NCBI GenBank assembly: GCA_032622095.1
Contig: CP136063.1
Location: 274,651,426-274,715,425, forward strand
Length of the DNA stretch: 64,000 nt
From: Siphonodentalium dalli
Lineage: Eukaryota > Mollusca > Scaphopoda > Gadilida > Siphonodentaliidae
Reading direction: 5' to 3'
Part shown: piece by piece, positions 1 to 13,400 of the stretch
How positions within the stretch are numbered: position 1 is the stretch's first letter
Layout of the letters: every line of letters begins with the position of its first letter
Program-made: the position numbers and the translations under genes
Notes under the pieces: model-generated
Databases searched by the model: none
Told to the model about the DNA's origin: nothing
The model's input: only the letters and a program-made list of their open reading frames with translations

Positions 1-3000
1 CATCGATGAAGAACAGTTTTCCTGGTATTGAACACCACGATATGTCCATGGGCCATCTTGTCGAGGTTTACCTTTGGCTATTGTGACGTCTCCTCTGTAG
101 CGGAGTGACGTTGCTCCCAAATTCGTACTTTGGTAGAGCGTTCCATTTAAGCACAGGTAAAGTTCCTCGATGGAAAAAAGAGTTGTCTTCTGTGTGATGG
201 TCACTGTTAGCTGGTTTTCGCCGAACTTCTGTCCATGTGTGTCGTACACACAGGTGAATATATAGACTTAGAAAGAACATGTGTGCAGATAGATATATAG
301 ATTGTAAATAAGTAAACATGGTCCGAATAATTTGTTGCAGATGAACTTTATTTCGCTAGGCCTTTCAACGCTTGTATGCGCGTATCTTCAGGCGATTGTT
401 CACAACGTATGGAATCAGTCTCTTCAGTGTTTGTACATCGATGAAGAACTGTTTTCCTGGTATTGAACACCACGATATGTTCATGGGCCATCTTGTCGAG
501 GTTTACCTTTGGCTATTGTGACGTCTCCTCTGTAGCGAAGTGACGTTGCTCCCAAATTCGTACTTTGGTAGAGCGTTCCATTTAAGCACAGGTAAAGTTC
601 CTCAATGGAAAAAAAGAGTTATCTTCTGTGTGATGATCACTGTTAGCTGGTTTTCGCCGAACTTCTGTCCATGTTTGTCGTACACACAGGTGAATATATA
701 GACTTAGAAAGAACATGTGTTCAGATAGATATATAGATTGTAAATAAGTAAACATGGTCCGAAGAATTTGTTGCAGATGAACTTTATTTCGCTAGGCCTT
801 TCAACGCTTGTATGCGCGTATCTTCAGGCGATTGTTAACAACGTATGGAATCAGTCTCTTCAGTGTTTGTACATCGATGAAGAACTGTTTTCCTGGTATT
901 GAACACCACGATATGTTCATGGGCCATCTTGTCGAGGTTTACCTTTGGCTATTGTGACGTCCCCTCTGTAGCGAAGTGACGTTGCTCCCAAATTCGTACT
1001 TTGGTAGAGCGTTCCATTTAAGCACAGGTAAAGTTCCTCAATGGAAAAAAAGAGTTATCTTCTGTGTGATGATCACTGTTAGCTGGTTTTCGCCGAACTT
1101 CTGTCCATGTTTGTCGTACACACAGATGAATATATAGACTTAGAAAGAACATGTGTGCAGATAGATATATAGATTGTAAATAAGTAAACTTGGTCCGAAG
1201 AATTTGTTGCAGATGAACTTTATTTCGCTAGGCCTTTCAACGCTTGTATGCGCGTGTCTTCAGGCGATTGTTCACAACGTATGGAATCAGTCTCTTCAGT
1301 GTTTGTACATCGATGAAGAACTTTTTTCCTGGTATTGAAAACCACGATATGTTCATGGGCCATCTTGTCGAGGTTTACCTTTGGCTATTGTGACGTCTCC
1401 TCTGTAGCGAAGTGACGTTGCTCCCAAATTCGTACTTTGGTAGAGCGTTCCATTTAATCACAGGTAAAGTTCCTCAATGGAAAAAAAGAGTTGTCTTCTG
1501 TGTGATGACCACTGTTAGCTGGTTTTCGCCGAACTTCTGTCCATGTTTGTCGTACACACAGATGAATATATAGACTTAGAAAGAACATGTGTGCAGATAG
1601 ATATATAGATTGTAAATAAGTAAACATGGTCCGAAGAATTTGTTGCAGATAAACTTGATTTCGCTAGGCCTTTCAACGCTTGTATGCGCGTATCTTCAGG
1701 CGATTGTTCACAACGTATGGCATCAGTCTCTTCAGTGTTTGTACATCGATGAAGAACTTTTTTCCTGGTATTGAACACCACGATATGTTCATGGGCCATC
1801 TTGTCGAGGTTTACCTTTGGCTATTGTGACGTCTCCTCTGTAGCGAAGTGACGTTGCTCCCAAATTCGTACTTTGGTAGAGCGTTCCATTTAAGCACAGG
1901 TAAAGTTCCTCAATGGTAAAAAAGAGTTCTCTTCTGTGTGATGATCACTGTTAGCTGGTTTTCGCCGAACTTATGTCCATGTTTGTCGTACACACAGATG
2001 AATATATAGACTTAGAAAGAACATGTGTGCAGATAGATATATATATATTGTAAATAAGTAAACATGGTCCGAAGAATTTGTTGCAGATGAACTTTATTTC
2101 GCTAGGCCTTTCAACGCTTGTATGCGCGTATCTTCAGGCGATTGTTCACAACGTATGGCATCAGTCTCTTCAGTGTTTGTACATCGATGAATAACTTTTT
2201 TCCTGGTATTGAACACCACGATATGTTCTTGGGCCATCTTGTCGACGTTTACCTTTGGCTATTGTGACGTCTCCTCTGTAGCGAAGTGACGTTGCTCCCA
2301 AATTCGTACTTTGTTAGAGCGTTCCATTTAAGCACAGATAAAGTTCCTCAATGGAAAAAGAGAGTTCTATTCTGTGTGATGATCACTGTTAGCTGGTTTT
2401 CGCCGAACGTCTGTCCATGTTTGTCGTAAACACAGATGAATATATATACTTAGAAAGAACATGTGTGCAGATAGATATATAGATTGTAAATAAGTAAACA
2501 TGGTCCGAAGAATTTGTTGCAGATGAACTTTATTTCGCTAGGCCTTTCAACACTTGTATGCGCGTATCTTCAGGCGATTGTTCACAACGTATGGCATCAG
2601 TCTCTTCAGTGTTTGTACATCGATGAAGAACAGTTTTCCTGGTATTGAACACCACGATATGTCCATGGGCCATCTTGTCGAGGTTTACCTTTGGCTATTG
2701 TGACGTCTCCTCTGTAGCGGAGTGACGTTGCTCCCAAATTCGTACTTTGGTAGAGCGTTCCATTTAAGCACAGGTAAAGTTCCTCGATGGAAAAAAGAGT
2801 TGTCTTCTGTGTGATGGTCACTGTTAGCTGGTTTTCGCCGAACTTCTGTCCATGTGTGTCGTACACACAGGTGAATATATAGACTTAGAAAGAACATGTG
2901 TGCAGATAGATATATAGATTGTAAATAAGTAAACATGGTCCGAATAATTTGTTGCAGATGAACTTTATTTCGCTAGGCCTTTCAACGCTTGTATGCGCGT

Positions 3001-4404
3001 ATCTTCAGGCGATTGTTCACAACGTATGTAATCAGTCTCTTCAGTGTTTGTACATCGATGAAGAACTGTTTTCCTGGTATTGAACACCACGATATGTTCA
3101 TGGGCCATCTTGTCGAGGTTTACCTTTGGCTATTGTGACGTCTCCTCTGTAGCGAAGTGACGTTGCTCCCAAATTCGTACTTTGGTAGAGCGTTCCATTT
3201 AAGCACAGGTAAAGTTCCTCAATGGAAAAAAAGAGTTATCTTCTGTGTGATGATCACTGTTAGCTGGTTTTCGCCGAACTTCTGTCCATGTTTGTCGTAC
3301 ACACAGGTGAATATATAGACTTAGAAAGAACATGTGTTCAGATAGATATATAGATTGTAAATAAGTAAACATGGTCCGAAGAATTTGTTGCAGATGAACT
3401 TTATTTCGCTAGGCCTTTCAACGCTTGTATGCGCGTATCTTCAGGCGATTGTTAACAACGTATGGAATCAGTCTCTTCAGTGTTTGTACATCGATGAAGA
3501 ACTGTTTTCCTGGTATTGAACACCACGATATGTTCATGGGCCATCTTGTCGAGGTTTACCTTTGGCTATTGTGACGTCCCCTCTGTAGCGAAGTGACGTT
3601 GCTCCCAAATTCGTACTTTGGTAGAGCGTTCCATTTAAGCACAGGTAAAGTTCCTCAATGGAAAAAAAGAGTTATCTTCTGTGTGATGATCACTGTTAGC
3701 TGGTTTTCGCCGAACTTCTGTCCATGTTTGTCGTACACACAGATGAATATATAGACTTAGAAAGAACATGTGTGCAGATAGATATATAGATTGTAAATAA
3801 GTAAACTTGGTCCGAAGAATTTGTTGCAGATGAACTTTATTTCGCTAGGCCTTTCAACGCTTGTATGCGCGTGTCTTCAGGCGATTGTTCACAACGTATG
3901 GAATCAGTCTCTTCAGTGTTTGTACATCGATGAAGAACTTTTTTCCTGGTATTGAAAACCACGATATGTTCATGGGCCATCTTGTCGAGGTTTACCTTTG
4001 GCTATTGTGACGTCTCCTCTGTAGCGAAGTGACGTTGCTCCCAAATTCGTACTTTGGTAGAGCGTTCCATTTAATCACAGGTAAAGTTCCTCAATGGAAA
4101 AAAAGAGTTGTCTTCTGTGTGATGACCACTGTTAGCTGGTTTTCGCCGAACTTCTGTCCATGTTTGTCGTACACACAGATGAATATATAGACTTAGAAAG
4201 AACATGTGTGCAGATAGATATATAGATTGTAAATAAGTAAACATGGTCCGAAGAATTTGTTGCAGATAAACTTGATTTCGCTAGGCCTTTCAACGCTTGT
4301 ATGCGCGTATCTTCAGGCGATTGTTCACAACGTATGGCATCAGTCTCTTCAGTGTTTGTACATCGATGAAGAACTTTTTTCCTGGTATTGAACACCACGA
4401 TATG
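1..4404. repeat. Six-monomer higher-order repeat, period 2,617 bp
   Basis: Bases 1-1,787 reappear at 2,618-4,404 almost without change. One visible difference is ATGGAATC near 411 against ATGTAATC near 3,028. Diagnostic variants repeat in register, such as GAACAGTTTTCC at 11 and 2,628, and AAACTTGATTTCGC near 1,650 and 4,267. The match breaks at 4,405, where the second copy reads TCCATGG instead of TTCATGG. The window begins inside this unit, so the HOR may extend to the left. Confidence 0.9.
436..871. repeat. Representative satellite monomer (436 bp)
   Basis: One full monomer, cut arbitrarily at the CATCGATGAAGAAC anchor. In order it holds two GTGACGT direct repeats 22 bp apart, the stretch TTTGGTAGAGCG, an A-tract of 6-9 A within AATGGAAAA..GAGTT, the short near-palindrome GTGATGATCAC, an imperfect TGTTTGT-CGT-ACACACA hairpin, an AT-rich segment (GAATATATAGACTTAG and GATAGATATATAG), and a GCTAGGCCTTTCAACGC segment. 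A-tract length varies between copies and shifts every reading frame that crosses it, which argues against a conserved protein. I recognise no known satellite family. Confidence 0.9.
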
Positions 4405-7400
4405 TCCATGGGCCATCTTGTCGATGTTTACCTTTGGCTATTGTGACGTCTCCTCTGTAGCGGAGTGACGTTGCTCCCAAATTCGTACTTTGGTAGAGCG
4501 TTCCATTTAAGCACAGGTAAAGTTCCTCAATGGAAAAAAGAGTTGTCTGCTGTGTGATGGTCACTGTTAGCTGGTTTTCGCCGAACTGCTGTCCATGTTT
4601 GTCGTACACACAGGTGAATATATAGACTTAGAAAGAACATGTGTGCAGATAGATATATAGATTGTAAATAAGTAAACATGGTCCGAATAATTTGTTGCAG
4701 ATGAACTTTATTTCGCTAGGCCTTTCAACGCTTGTATGCGCGTATCTTCAGGCGATTGTTCACAACGTATGGCATCAGTCTCTTGAGTGTTTGTACATCG
4801 ATGAATAACTTTTTTCCTGGTATTGAACACCACGATATGTTCATGGGCCATCTTGTCGAGGTTTACCTTTCGCTATTGTGACGTCTCCTCTGTAGCGAAG
4901 TGACGTTGCTCCCAAATTCGTACTTTGGGAGAGCGTTCCATTTAAGCACAGGTAAAGTTCCTCAATGGAAAAAAGAGTTGTCTTCTGTGTGATGATCACT
5001 GTTAGCTGGTTTTCGCCGAACTTCTGTCCATGTTTGTCGTACACACAGATGAATATATAGACTTAGAAAGAACATGTATGCACATAGATATATAGATTGT
5101 AAATAAGTAAACATGGTCCGAAGAATTTGTTGCAGATGAACTTTATTTCGCTAGGCCCTTCAACGCTTGTATGCGCGTATCTTCAGGCGATTGTTCACAA
5201 CGTATGGCATCAGTCTCTTCAGTGTTTGTACATCGATGAAGAACTTTGTTCCTGGTATTGAACACCACGATATGTTCATGGGCCATCTTGTCGAGGTTTA
5301 CCTTTGGCTATTGTGACGTCTCCTCTGTAGCGAAATGACGTTGCTTCCAAATTCGTACTTTGGTAGAGCGTTCCATTTAAGCACAGGTAAAGTTCCTCAA
5401 TGGGAAAAAAGAGTTCTCTTCTGTGTGATGATCACTGTTAGCTGGTTTTCGCCGAACTTCTGTCCATGTTTGTCGTACACACAGATGAATATATAGACTT
5501 AGAAAGAACATGTGTTCAGATAGATATATAGATTGTAAATAAGTAAACATGGTCCGAAGAATTTGTTGCTAATGAACTTTATTTCGCTCGGCCTTTCAAC
5601 GCTTGTATGCGCGTATCTTCAGGCGATTGTTCACAACGTATGGCATCGGTCTCTTCAGTGTTTGTACATCGATGAAGAACTTTTTTCCTGGTATTGAACA
5701 CCACGATATGTTCATGGGCCATCTTGTCGAGGTTTACCTTTGGCTATTGTGACGTCTCCTCTGTAGCGGAGTGACGTTGCTCCCAAATTCGGACTTTGGT
5801 AGAGCGTTCCATTTAAACACAGGTGAAGTTTCTCAATGGAAAAAAGAGTTGTCTTCTGTGTGATGGTCACTGTTAGCTGGTTTTCGCCGAACGTCTGTCC
5901 ATGTTTGTCGTACACACAGATGAATATATAGACTTAGAAAGAACATGTGTGCAGATAGATATATATATTGTACATAAGTAAACATGGTCCGAAGAATTTG
6001 TTGCAGATGAACTTTATTTCGCTAGGCCTTTCAACGCTTGTATGCGCGTATCTTCAGGCGATTGTTCACAACGTATGGCATCAGTCTCTTCAGTGTTTGT
6101 ACATCGATGAAGAACTTTTTTCCTGGTATTGAACACCACGATATGTTCATGGGCCATCTTGTCGAGGTTTACCTTTGGCTATTGTGACGTCTCCGCTGTA
6201 GCGGAGTGACGTTGCTCCCAAATTCGTACTTTGGTAGAGCGTTCCATTTAAGCACAGGTAAAGTTCCTCAATGGAAAAAAGAGTTGTCTTCTGTGTGATG
6301 GTCACTGTTAGCTGGTTTTCGCCGAACTTCTGTCCATGTTTGTCGTACACACAGGTGAATATATGCACTTAGAAAGAACATGTGTGCAGATAGATATATA
6401 GATTGTAAATAAGTAAACATGGTCCGAATAATTTGTTGCAGATGAACTTGAATTCGCTAGGCCTTTCGACGCTTGTATGCGCGTATCTTCAGGCGATTGT
6501 TCACAACGTATGGCATCAGTCTCTTCAGTGTTTGCACATCGATGCAGAACTTTTTTCCTGGTATTGAACACCACGATATGTTCATGGGCCATCTTGTCGA
6601 GGTTTATCTTTGGCTATTGTGACGTCTCCTCTGTAGCGAAATGACGTTGCTTACAAATTCGTACTTTGGTAGAGCGTTCCATTTAAGCACAGGTAAAGTT
6701 CCTCAATGGAAAAAAAGAGTTCTCTTCTGTGTGATGATCACTGTTAGCTGGTTTTCGCCGAACTTCTGTCCATGTTTGTCGTACACTCAGATGAATATAT
6801 AGACTTAGAAAGAACATGTGTGCAGATAGATATATAGATTGTAAATAAGTAAACATGGTCCGAAGAATTTGTTGCTAATGAACTTTATTTCGCTCGGCCT
6901 GTCAACGCTTGTATGCGCGTATCTTCAGGCGATTGTTCACAACGTATGGCATCGGTCTCTTCAGTGTTTGTACATCGATGAAGAACTTTTTTCCTGGTAT
7001 TGAACACCACGATATGTTCATGGGCCATCTTGTCGAGGTTTACATTTGGCTATTGTGACGTCTCCTCTGTAGCGGAGTGACGTTGCTCCCAAATTCTTAC
7101 TTTGGTAGAGCGTTCCATTTAAACACAGGTAAAGTTCCTCAATGGAAAAAAGAGTTGTCTTCCGTGTGATGGTCACTGTTAGCTGGTTTTCGCCGAACTT
7201 CTGTCCGTGTTTGTCGTACACACAGGTGAATATATAGACTTTGAAAGAACATGTGTGCAGATAGATATATATATTCTAAATAAGTAAACATGGTCCGAAG
7301 AATTTGTTGCAGATGAACTTTATTTCGCTAGGCCTTTCAACGCTTGTATGCGCGTATCTGCATGCGATTGTTCACAACGTACGGCATCAGTCTCTTCAGT

Positions 7401-9060
7401 GTTTGTATATCGATGAAGAACTTTTTTCCTGGTATTGAACACCACGATATGTTCATGGGCCATCTTGTCGAGGTTTACCTTTGGCTATTGTGACGTCTCC
7501 TCTGTAGCGAAGTGACGTTGCTCCCAAATTCGTACTTTGGTAGAGCGTTCCATTTAAGCACAGGTAAAGTTCCTCAATGGAAAAAAAGAGTTGTCTTCGG
7601 TGTGATGCACACTGTTAGCTGGTTTTCGCCGAACTTCTGTCCATGTTTGTCGTACACACAGGTGAATATATAGACTTAGAAAGAACATGTGTGCAGATAT
7701 ATATATAGATTGTAAATAAGTAAACATGGTCCGAAGAATTTGTTGCAGATGAACTTTATTTCGCTAGGCCTTTCAACGCTTGTATGCGCGTATCTTCAGG
7801 CGATTGTTCACAACGTATGGCATCAGTCTCTTCAGTGTTTGTACATCGATGAAGAACTTTTTTCCTGGTATTGAACACCACGATATGTTCATGGGCGATC
7901 TTGTCGAGGTTTACCATTGGCTATTGTGACGTCTCCTCTGTAGCGAAGTGACGTTGCTCCCAAATTTGTACTTTTGTAGAGCGTTCCATTTAAGCACAGG
8001 TAAAGTTCCTCAATGGAAAAAAAGAGTTGTTTTCGGTGTGATGAACACTGTTAGCTGGTTTTCGCCGAACTTCTGTCCATGATTGTCTTACACACAGGTG
8101 AATATATAGACTTAGAAAGAACATGTGTGCAGATATATATATAGATTGTAAATAAGTAAACATGGTCCGAAGAATTTGATGCAGATGAACTTTTTTTCGC
8201 TAGGCCTTTCAACGCCTGTATGCGCGTATCTTCAGGCGATTGTTCACACCGTATGGCATTGGTCTCTTCAGTGTTTGTATATCAATGAAGAACTTTTTTC
8301 CTGGTATTGTACACCACGATATGTTCATGGGCCATCTTGTCGAGGTTTACCTTTGGCTATTGTGACGTCTCCTCTGTAGCGAAGTGACGTTGCTCCCAAA
8401 TTCGTACTTTGGTAGAGCGTTCCATTTAAGCACAGGTAAAGTTCCTCATTGGAAAAAAAGAGTTCTCTTCTGTGTGATGATCACTGTTAGCTGGTTTTCG
8501 CCGAACTTATGGCTGTTTGTCGTACACACAGATGAATATATAGACTTAGAAAGAACATGTGTGCAGATAGATATATAGATTGTAAATAAGTAAACATGGT
8601 CCGAAGAATTTGTTGCAGCTGAACTTTATTTCGCTAGGCCTTTCAACGCTTGTATGCGCGTATCTTCAGGCGATTGTTCACAACGTATGGCATCAGTCTC
8701 TTCAGTGTTTGTACATCGATGAAGAACTTTTTTCCTGGTATTGAACACCACGATATGTTCATGGGCCATCTTGTCGAGGTTTACCTTTGGCTATTGTGAC
8801 GTCTCCTCAGTAGCGAAGTGACGTTGCTCCCAAATTCGTACTTTGGTAGAGCGTTCCATTTAAGCACAGGTAAAGTTCCTCAATGAAAAAAAAGAGTGTT
8901 CTTGTGTGTGACGATCACTGTTAGCTGGTTTTCGCCGAACTTCGGTCCATGTTTGTCGTACACACAGATGAATATATAGACTGAGAAAGAACATGTGTGC
9001 AGATAGATATATAGATTGTAAATAAGTAAACATGGTCCGAAGAATTTGTTGCAGATGAAC
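4405..9060. repeat. Divergent satellite with partial three-monomer periodicity
   Basis: Monomers are more divergent from one another here than in neighbouring sections. A partial three-monomer repeat (1,306 bp) is visible: the variants GCGAAATGACGTTGCTT and GCTAATGAACTTTATTTCGCTCGG recur at about 5,328 and 5,574, and again at about 6,634 and 6,880. Several private changes occur, such as a six-base loss after GAACTTATG near 8,508. No coding or RNA gene is supported. Confidence 0.8.
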
Positions 9061-12000
9061 TTTATTTCGCTAGGCCTTTCAACGCTTGTATGCGCGTATC
9101 TTCAGGCGATTGTTCACAACGTATGGCATCAGTCTCTTCAGTGTTTGTACATCGATGAAGAACTTTTTTCCTGGTATTGAACACCACGATATGTTCATGG
9201 GCCATCTTGTCGAGGTTTACCTTTGGCTATTGTGACGTCTCCTCTGTAGCGAAGTGACGTTGCTCCCAAATTCGTACTTTGGTAGAGCGTTCCATTTAAG
9301 CACAGGTAAAGTTCCTCAATGGAAAAAAAGAGTTGTCTTCTGTGTGATGATCAATGTTAGCTGGTTTTCGCCGAACTTATGTATGTTTGTCGTACACACA
9401 GATGAATATATAGACTTAGAAAGAACATGTGTGCAGATAGATATATAGATTGTAAATAAGTAAACATGGTCCGAAGAATTTGTTGCAGCTGAACTTTATT
9501 TCGCTAGGCCTTTCAACGCTTGTATGCGCGTATCTTCAGGCGATTGTTCACAACGTATGGCATCAGTCTCTTCAGTGTTTGTACATCGATGAAGAACTTT
9601 TTTCCTGGTATTGAACACCACGATATGTTCATGGGCCATCTTGTCGAGGTGAACCTTTGGCTATTGTGACGTCTCCTCTGTAGCGAAGTGACGTTGCTCC
9701 CAAATTCGTACTTTGGTAGAGCGTTCCATTTAAGCACAGGTAAAGTTCCTCAATGGAAAAAAAGAGTTCTCTTCTGTGTGATGATCTCTGTTAGCTGGTT
9801 TTCGCCGAACTTCTGTCAATGTTTGTCGTACACACAGATGAATATATAGACTTAGAAAGAACATGTGTGCAGATAGATATATAGATTGTAAATAAGTAAA
9901 CATGGTCCGAAGAATTTGTTGCAGATGAACTTTATTTCGCTAGGCCTTTCAACGCTTGTATGCGCGTATCTTCAGGCGATTGTTCACAACGTATGGCATC
10001 AGTCTCTTCAGTGGTTGTACATCGATGAAGAACTTTTTTCCTGGTATTGAACACCACGATATATTCATGGGCCATCTTGTCGAGGTTTACCTTTGGCTAG
10101 TGTGACGTCTCCTCTGTAGCGAAGTGACGTTGCTCCCAAATTCGTACTTTGGTAGAGCGTTCCATTTAAGCACAGGTACAGTTCCTCAATGAAAAAAAAG
10201 AGTTTTCTTGTGTGTGACGATCACTGTTAGCTGGTTTTCGCCGAACTTCTGTCCATGTTTGTCGTACACACAGATGAATATATAGACTTAGAAAGAACAT
10301 GTGTGCAGATAGATATATAGATTGTAAATAAGTAAACATGGTCCGAAGAATTTGTTGCAGATGAACTTTATTTCGCTAGGCCTTTCAACGCTTGTATGCG
10401 CGTATCTTCAGGCGATTGTTCACAACGTATGGCATCAGTCTCTTCAGTGTTTGTACATCGATGAAGAACTTTTGTCCTGGTATTGAACACCACGATATGT
10501 TCATGGGCCATCTTGTCGAGGTTTACCTTTGGCTATTGTGACGTTTCCTCTGTAGCGAAGTGACGTTGCTCCCAAATTCGTACTTTGGTAGAGCGTTCCA
10601 TTTAAGCACAGGTAAAGTTCCTCAATGGAAAAAAAGAGTTCTCTTCTGTGTGATGATCACTGTTAGCTGGTTTTCGCCGAACTTATGTCCATGTTTGTCG
10701 TACACACAGATGAATATATAGACTTAGAAAGAACATGTGTGCAGATAGATATATATATTGTAAATAAATAAACATGGTCCGAAGAATTTGTTGCAGATGA
10801 ACTTTATTTCGCTAGGCCTTTCAACGCTTGTATGCGCGTATCTTCAGGCGATTGTTCACAACGTATGGCATCAGTCTCTTCAGTGTTTGTACATCGATGA
10901 AGAACTTTTTTCCTGGTATTGAACACCACGATATGTTCATGGGCCATCTTGTCGAGGTGAATCTTTGGCTATTGTGACGTCTCCTCTGTAGCGAAGTGAC
11001 GTTGCTCCCAAATTCGTACTTTGGTAGAGCGTTCCATTTAAGCACAGGTAAAGTTCCTCAATGAAAAAAAAAGAGTTTTCTTGTGTGTGACGATCACTGT
11101 TAGCTGGTTTTCGCCGAACTTCTGTCCATGTTTGTCGTACACACAGATGAATATATAGACTGAGAAAGAACATGTGTGCAGATAGATATATAGATTGTAA
11201 ATAAGTAAACATGGTCCGAAGAATTTGTTGCAGATGAACTTTATTTCGCTAGGCCTTTCAACGCTTGTATGCGCGTATCTTCAGGCGATTGTTCACAACG
11301 TATGGCATCAGTCTCTGCAGTGTTTGTACATCGATGAAGAACTTTTTTCCTGGTATTGAACACCACGATATGTTCATGGGCCATCTTGTCGAGGTTTACC
11401 TTTGGCTATTGTGACGTCTCCTCTGTAGCGAAGTGACGTTGCTTCCAAATTCGTACTTTGGTAGAGCGTTCCATTTAAGCACAGGTAAAGTTCCTCAATG
11501 GAAAAAAAGAGTTCTCTTCTGTGTGATGATCAATGTTAGCTGGTTTTCGCCGAACTTATGTATGTTTGTCGTACACACAGATGAATATATAGACTTAGAA
11601 AGAACATGTGTGCAGATAGATATATAGATTGTAAATAAGTAAACATGGTCCGAAGAATTTGCTGCAGCTGAACTTTATTTCGCTAGGCCTTTCAACGCTT
11701 GTATGCGCGTATCTTCAGGCGATTGTTCACAACGTATGGCATCAGTCTCTTCAGTGTTTGTACATCGATGAAGAACTTTTTTCCTGGTATTGAACACCAC
11801 GATATGTTCATGGGCCATCTTGTCGAGGTGAACCTTTGGCTATTGTGACGTCTCCTCTGTAGCGAAGTGACGTTGCTCCCAAATTCGTACTTTGGTAGAG
11901 CGTTCCATTTAAGCACAGGTAAAGTTCCTCAATGGAAAAAAAGAGTTCTCTTCTGTGTGATGATCTCTGTTAGCTGGTTTTCGCCGAACTTCTGTCAATG

Positions 12001-13400
12001 TTTGTCGTACACACAGATGAATATATAGACTTAGAAAGAACATGTGTGCAGATAGATATATAGATTGTAAATAAGTAAACATGGTCCGAAGAATTTGTTG
12101 CAGATGAACTTTATTTCGCTAGGCCTTTCAACGCTTGTATGCGCGTATCTTCAGGCGATTGTTCACAACGTACGGCATCAGTCTCTTCAGTGGTTGTACA
12201 TCGATGAAGAACTTTTTTCCTGGTATTGAACACCACGATATATTCATGGGCCATCTTGTCGAGGTTTACCTTTGGCTAGTGTGACGTCTCCTCTGTAGCG
12301 AAGTGACGTTGCTCCCAAATTCGTACTTTGGTAGAGCGTTCCATTTAAGCACAGGTACAGTTCCTCAATGAAAAAAAAGAGTTTTCTTGTGTGTGACGAT
12401 AACTGTTAGCTGGTTTTCGCCGAACTTCTGTCCATGTTTGTCGTACACACAGATGAATATATAGACTTAGAAAGAACATGTGTGCAGATAGATATATAGA
12501 TTGTAAATAAGTAAACATGGTCGAAGAATTCGTTGCAGATGAAATTTATTTCGCTAGGCCTTTCAACGCTTGTATGCGCGTATCTTCAGGCGATTGTTCA
12601 CAACGTATGGCATCAGTCTCTTCAGTGTTTGTACATCGATGAAGAACTTTTGTCCTGGTATTGAACACCACGATATGTTCATGGGCCATCTTGTCGAGGT
12701 GTACCTTTGGCTATTGTGACGTCTCCTCTGTAGCGAAGTGACGTTGCTCCCAAATTCGTACTTTCGTAGAGCGTTCCATTTAAGCACAGGTAAAGTTCCT
12801 CAATGGAAAAAAAGAGTTCTCTTCTGTGTGATGATCACTGTTAGCTGGTTTTCGCCGAACTTATGTCCATGTTTGTCGTACACACAGATGAATATATAGA
12901 CTTAGAAAGAACATGTGTGCAGATAGATATATATATTGTAAATAAATAAACATGGTCCGAAGAATTTGTTGCAGATGAACTTTATTTCGCTAGGCCTTTC
13001 AACGCTTGTATGCGCGTATCTTCAGGCGATTGTTCACAACGTATGGCATCAGTCTCTTCAGTGTTTGTACATCGATGAAGAACTTTTTTCCTGGTATTGA
13101 ACACCACGATATGTTCATGGGCCATCTTGTCGAGGTGAATCTTTGGCTATTGTGACGTCTCCTCTGTAGCGAAGTGACGTTGCTCCCAAATTCGTACTTT
13201 GGTAGAGCGTTCCATTTAAGCACAGGTAAAGTTCCTCAATGAAAAAAAAAGAGTTTTCTTGTGTGTGACGATAACTGTTAGCTGGTTTTCGCCGAACTTC
13301 TGTCCATGTTTGTCGTACACACAGATGAATATATAGACTTAGAAAGAACATGTGTGCAGATAGATATATAGATTGTAAATAAGTAAACATGGTCGAAGAA
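9060..13400. repeat. Five-monomer higher-order repeat, period about 2,178 bp
   Basis: Linked variants repeat about 2,178 bp apart: GAACTTATGTATG (near 9,376 and 11,554), CGAGGTGAACC (near 9,646 and 11,825), CAGTGGTTGTAC (near 10,010 and 12,188) and CGAGGTGAATC (near 10,953 and 13,131). Outer limits are approximate because neighbouring monomers are similar. The last part of the second copy overlaps the start of the two-monomer array that follows. Confidence 0.8.

Noticed and set aside
1-872. CENP-B box in the monomer
   Set aside because: TTTCG is present, but the required spacing to an A and a CGGG block is absent on both strands.
1-872. Hammerhead ribozyme in the satellite
   Set aside because: The core CTGATGA...GAAA arrangement is not found on either strand. 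GATGAAGAAC and TGATGATC look similar but lack the needed order and flanking stems.
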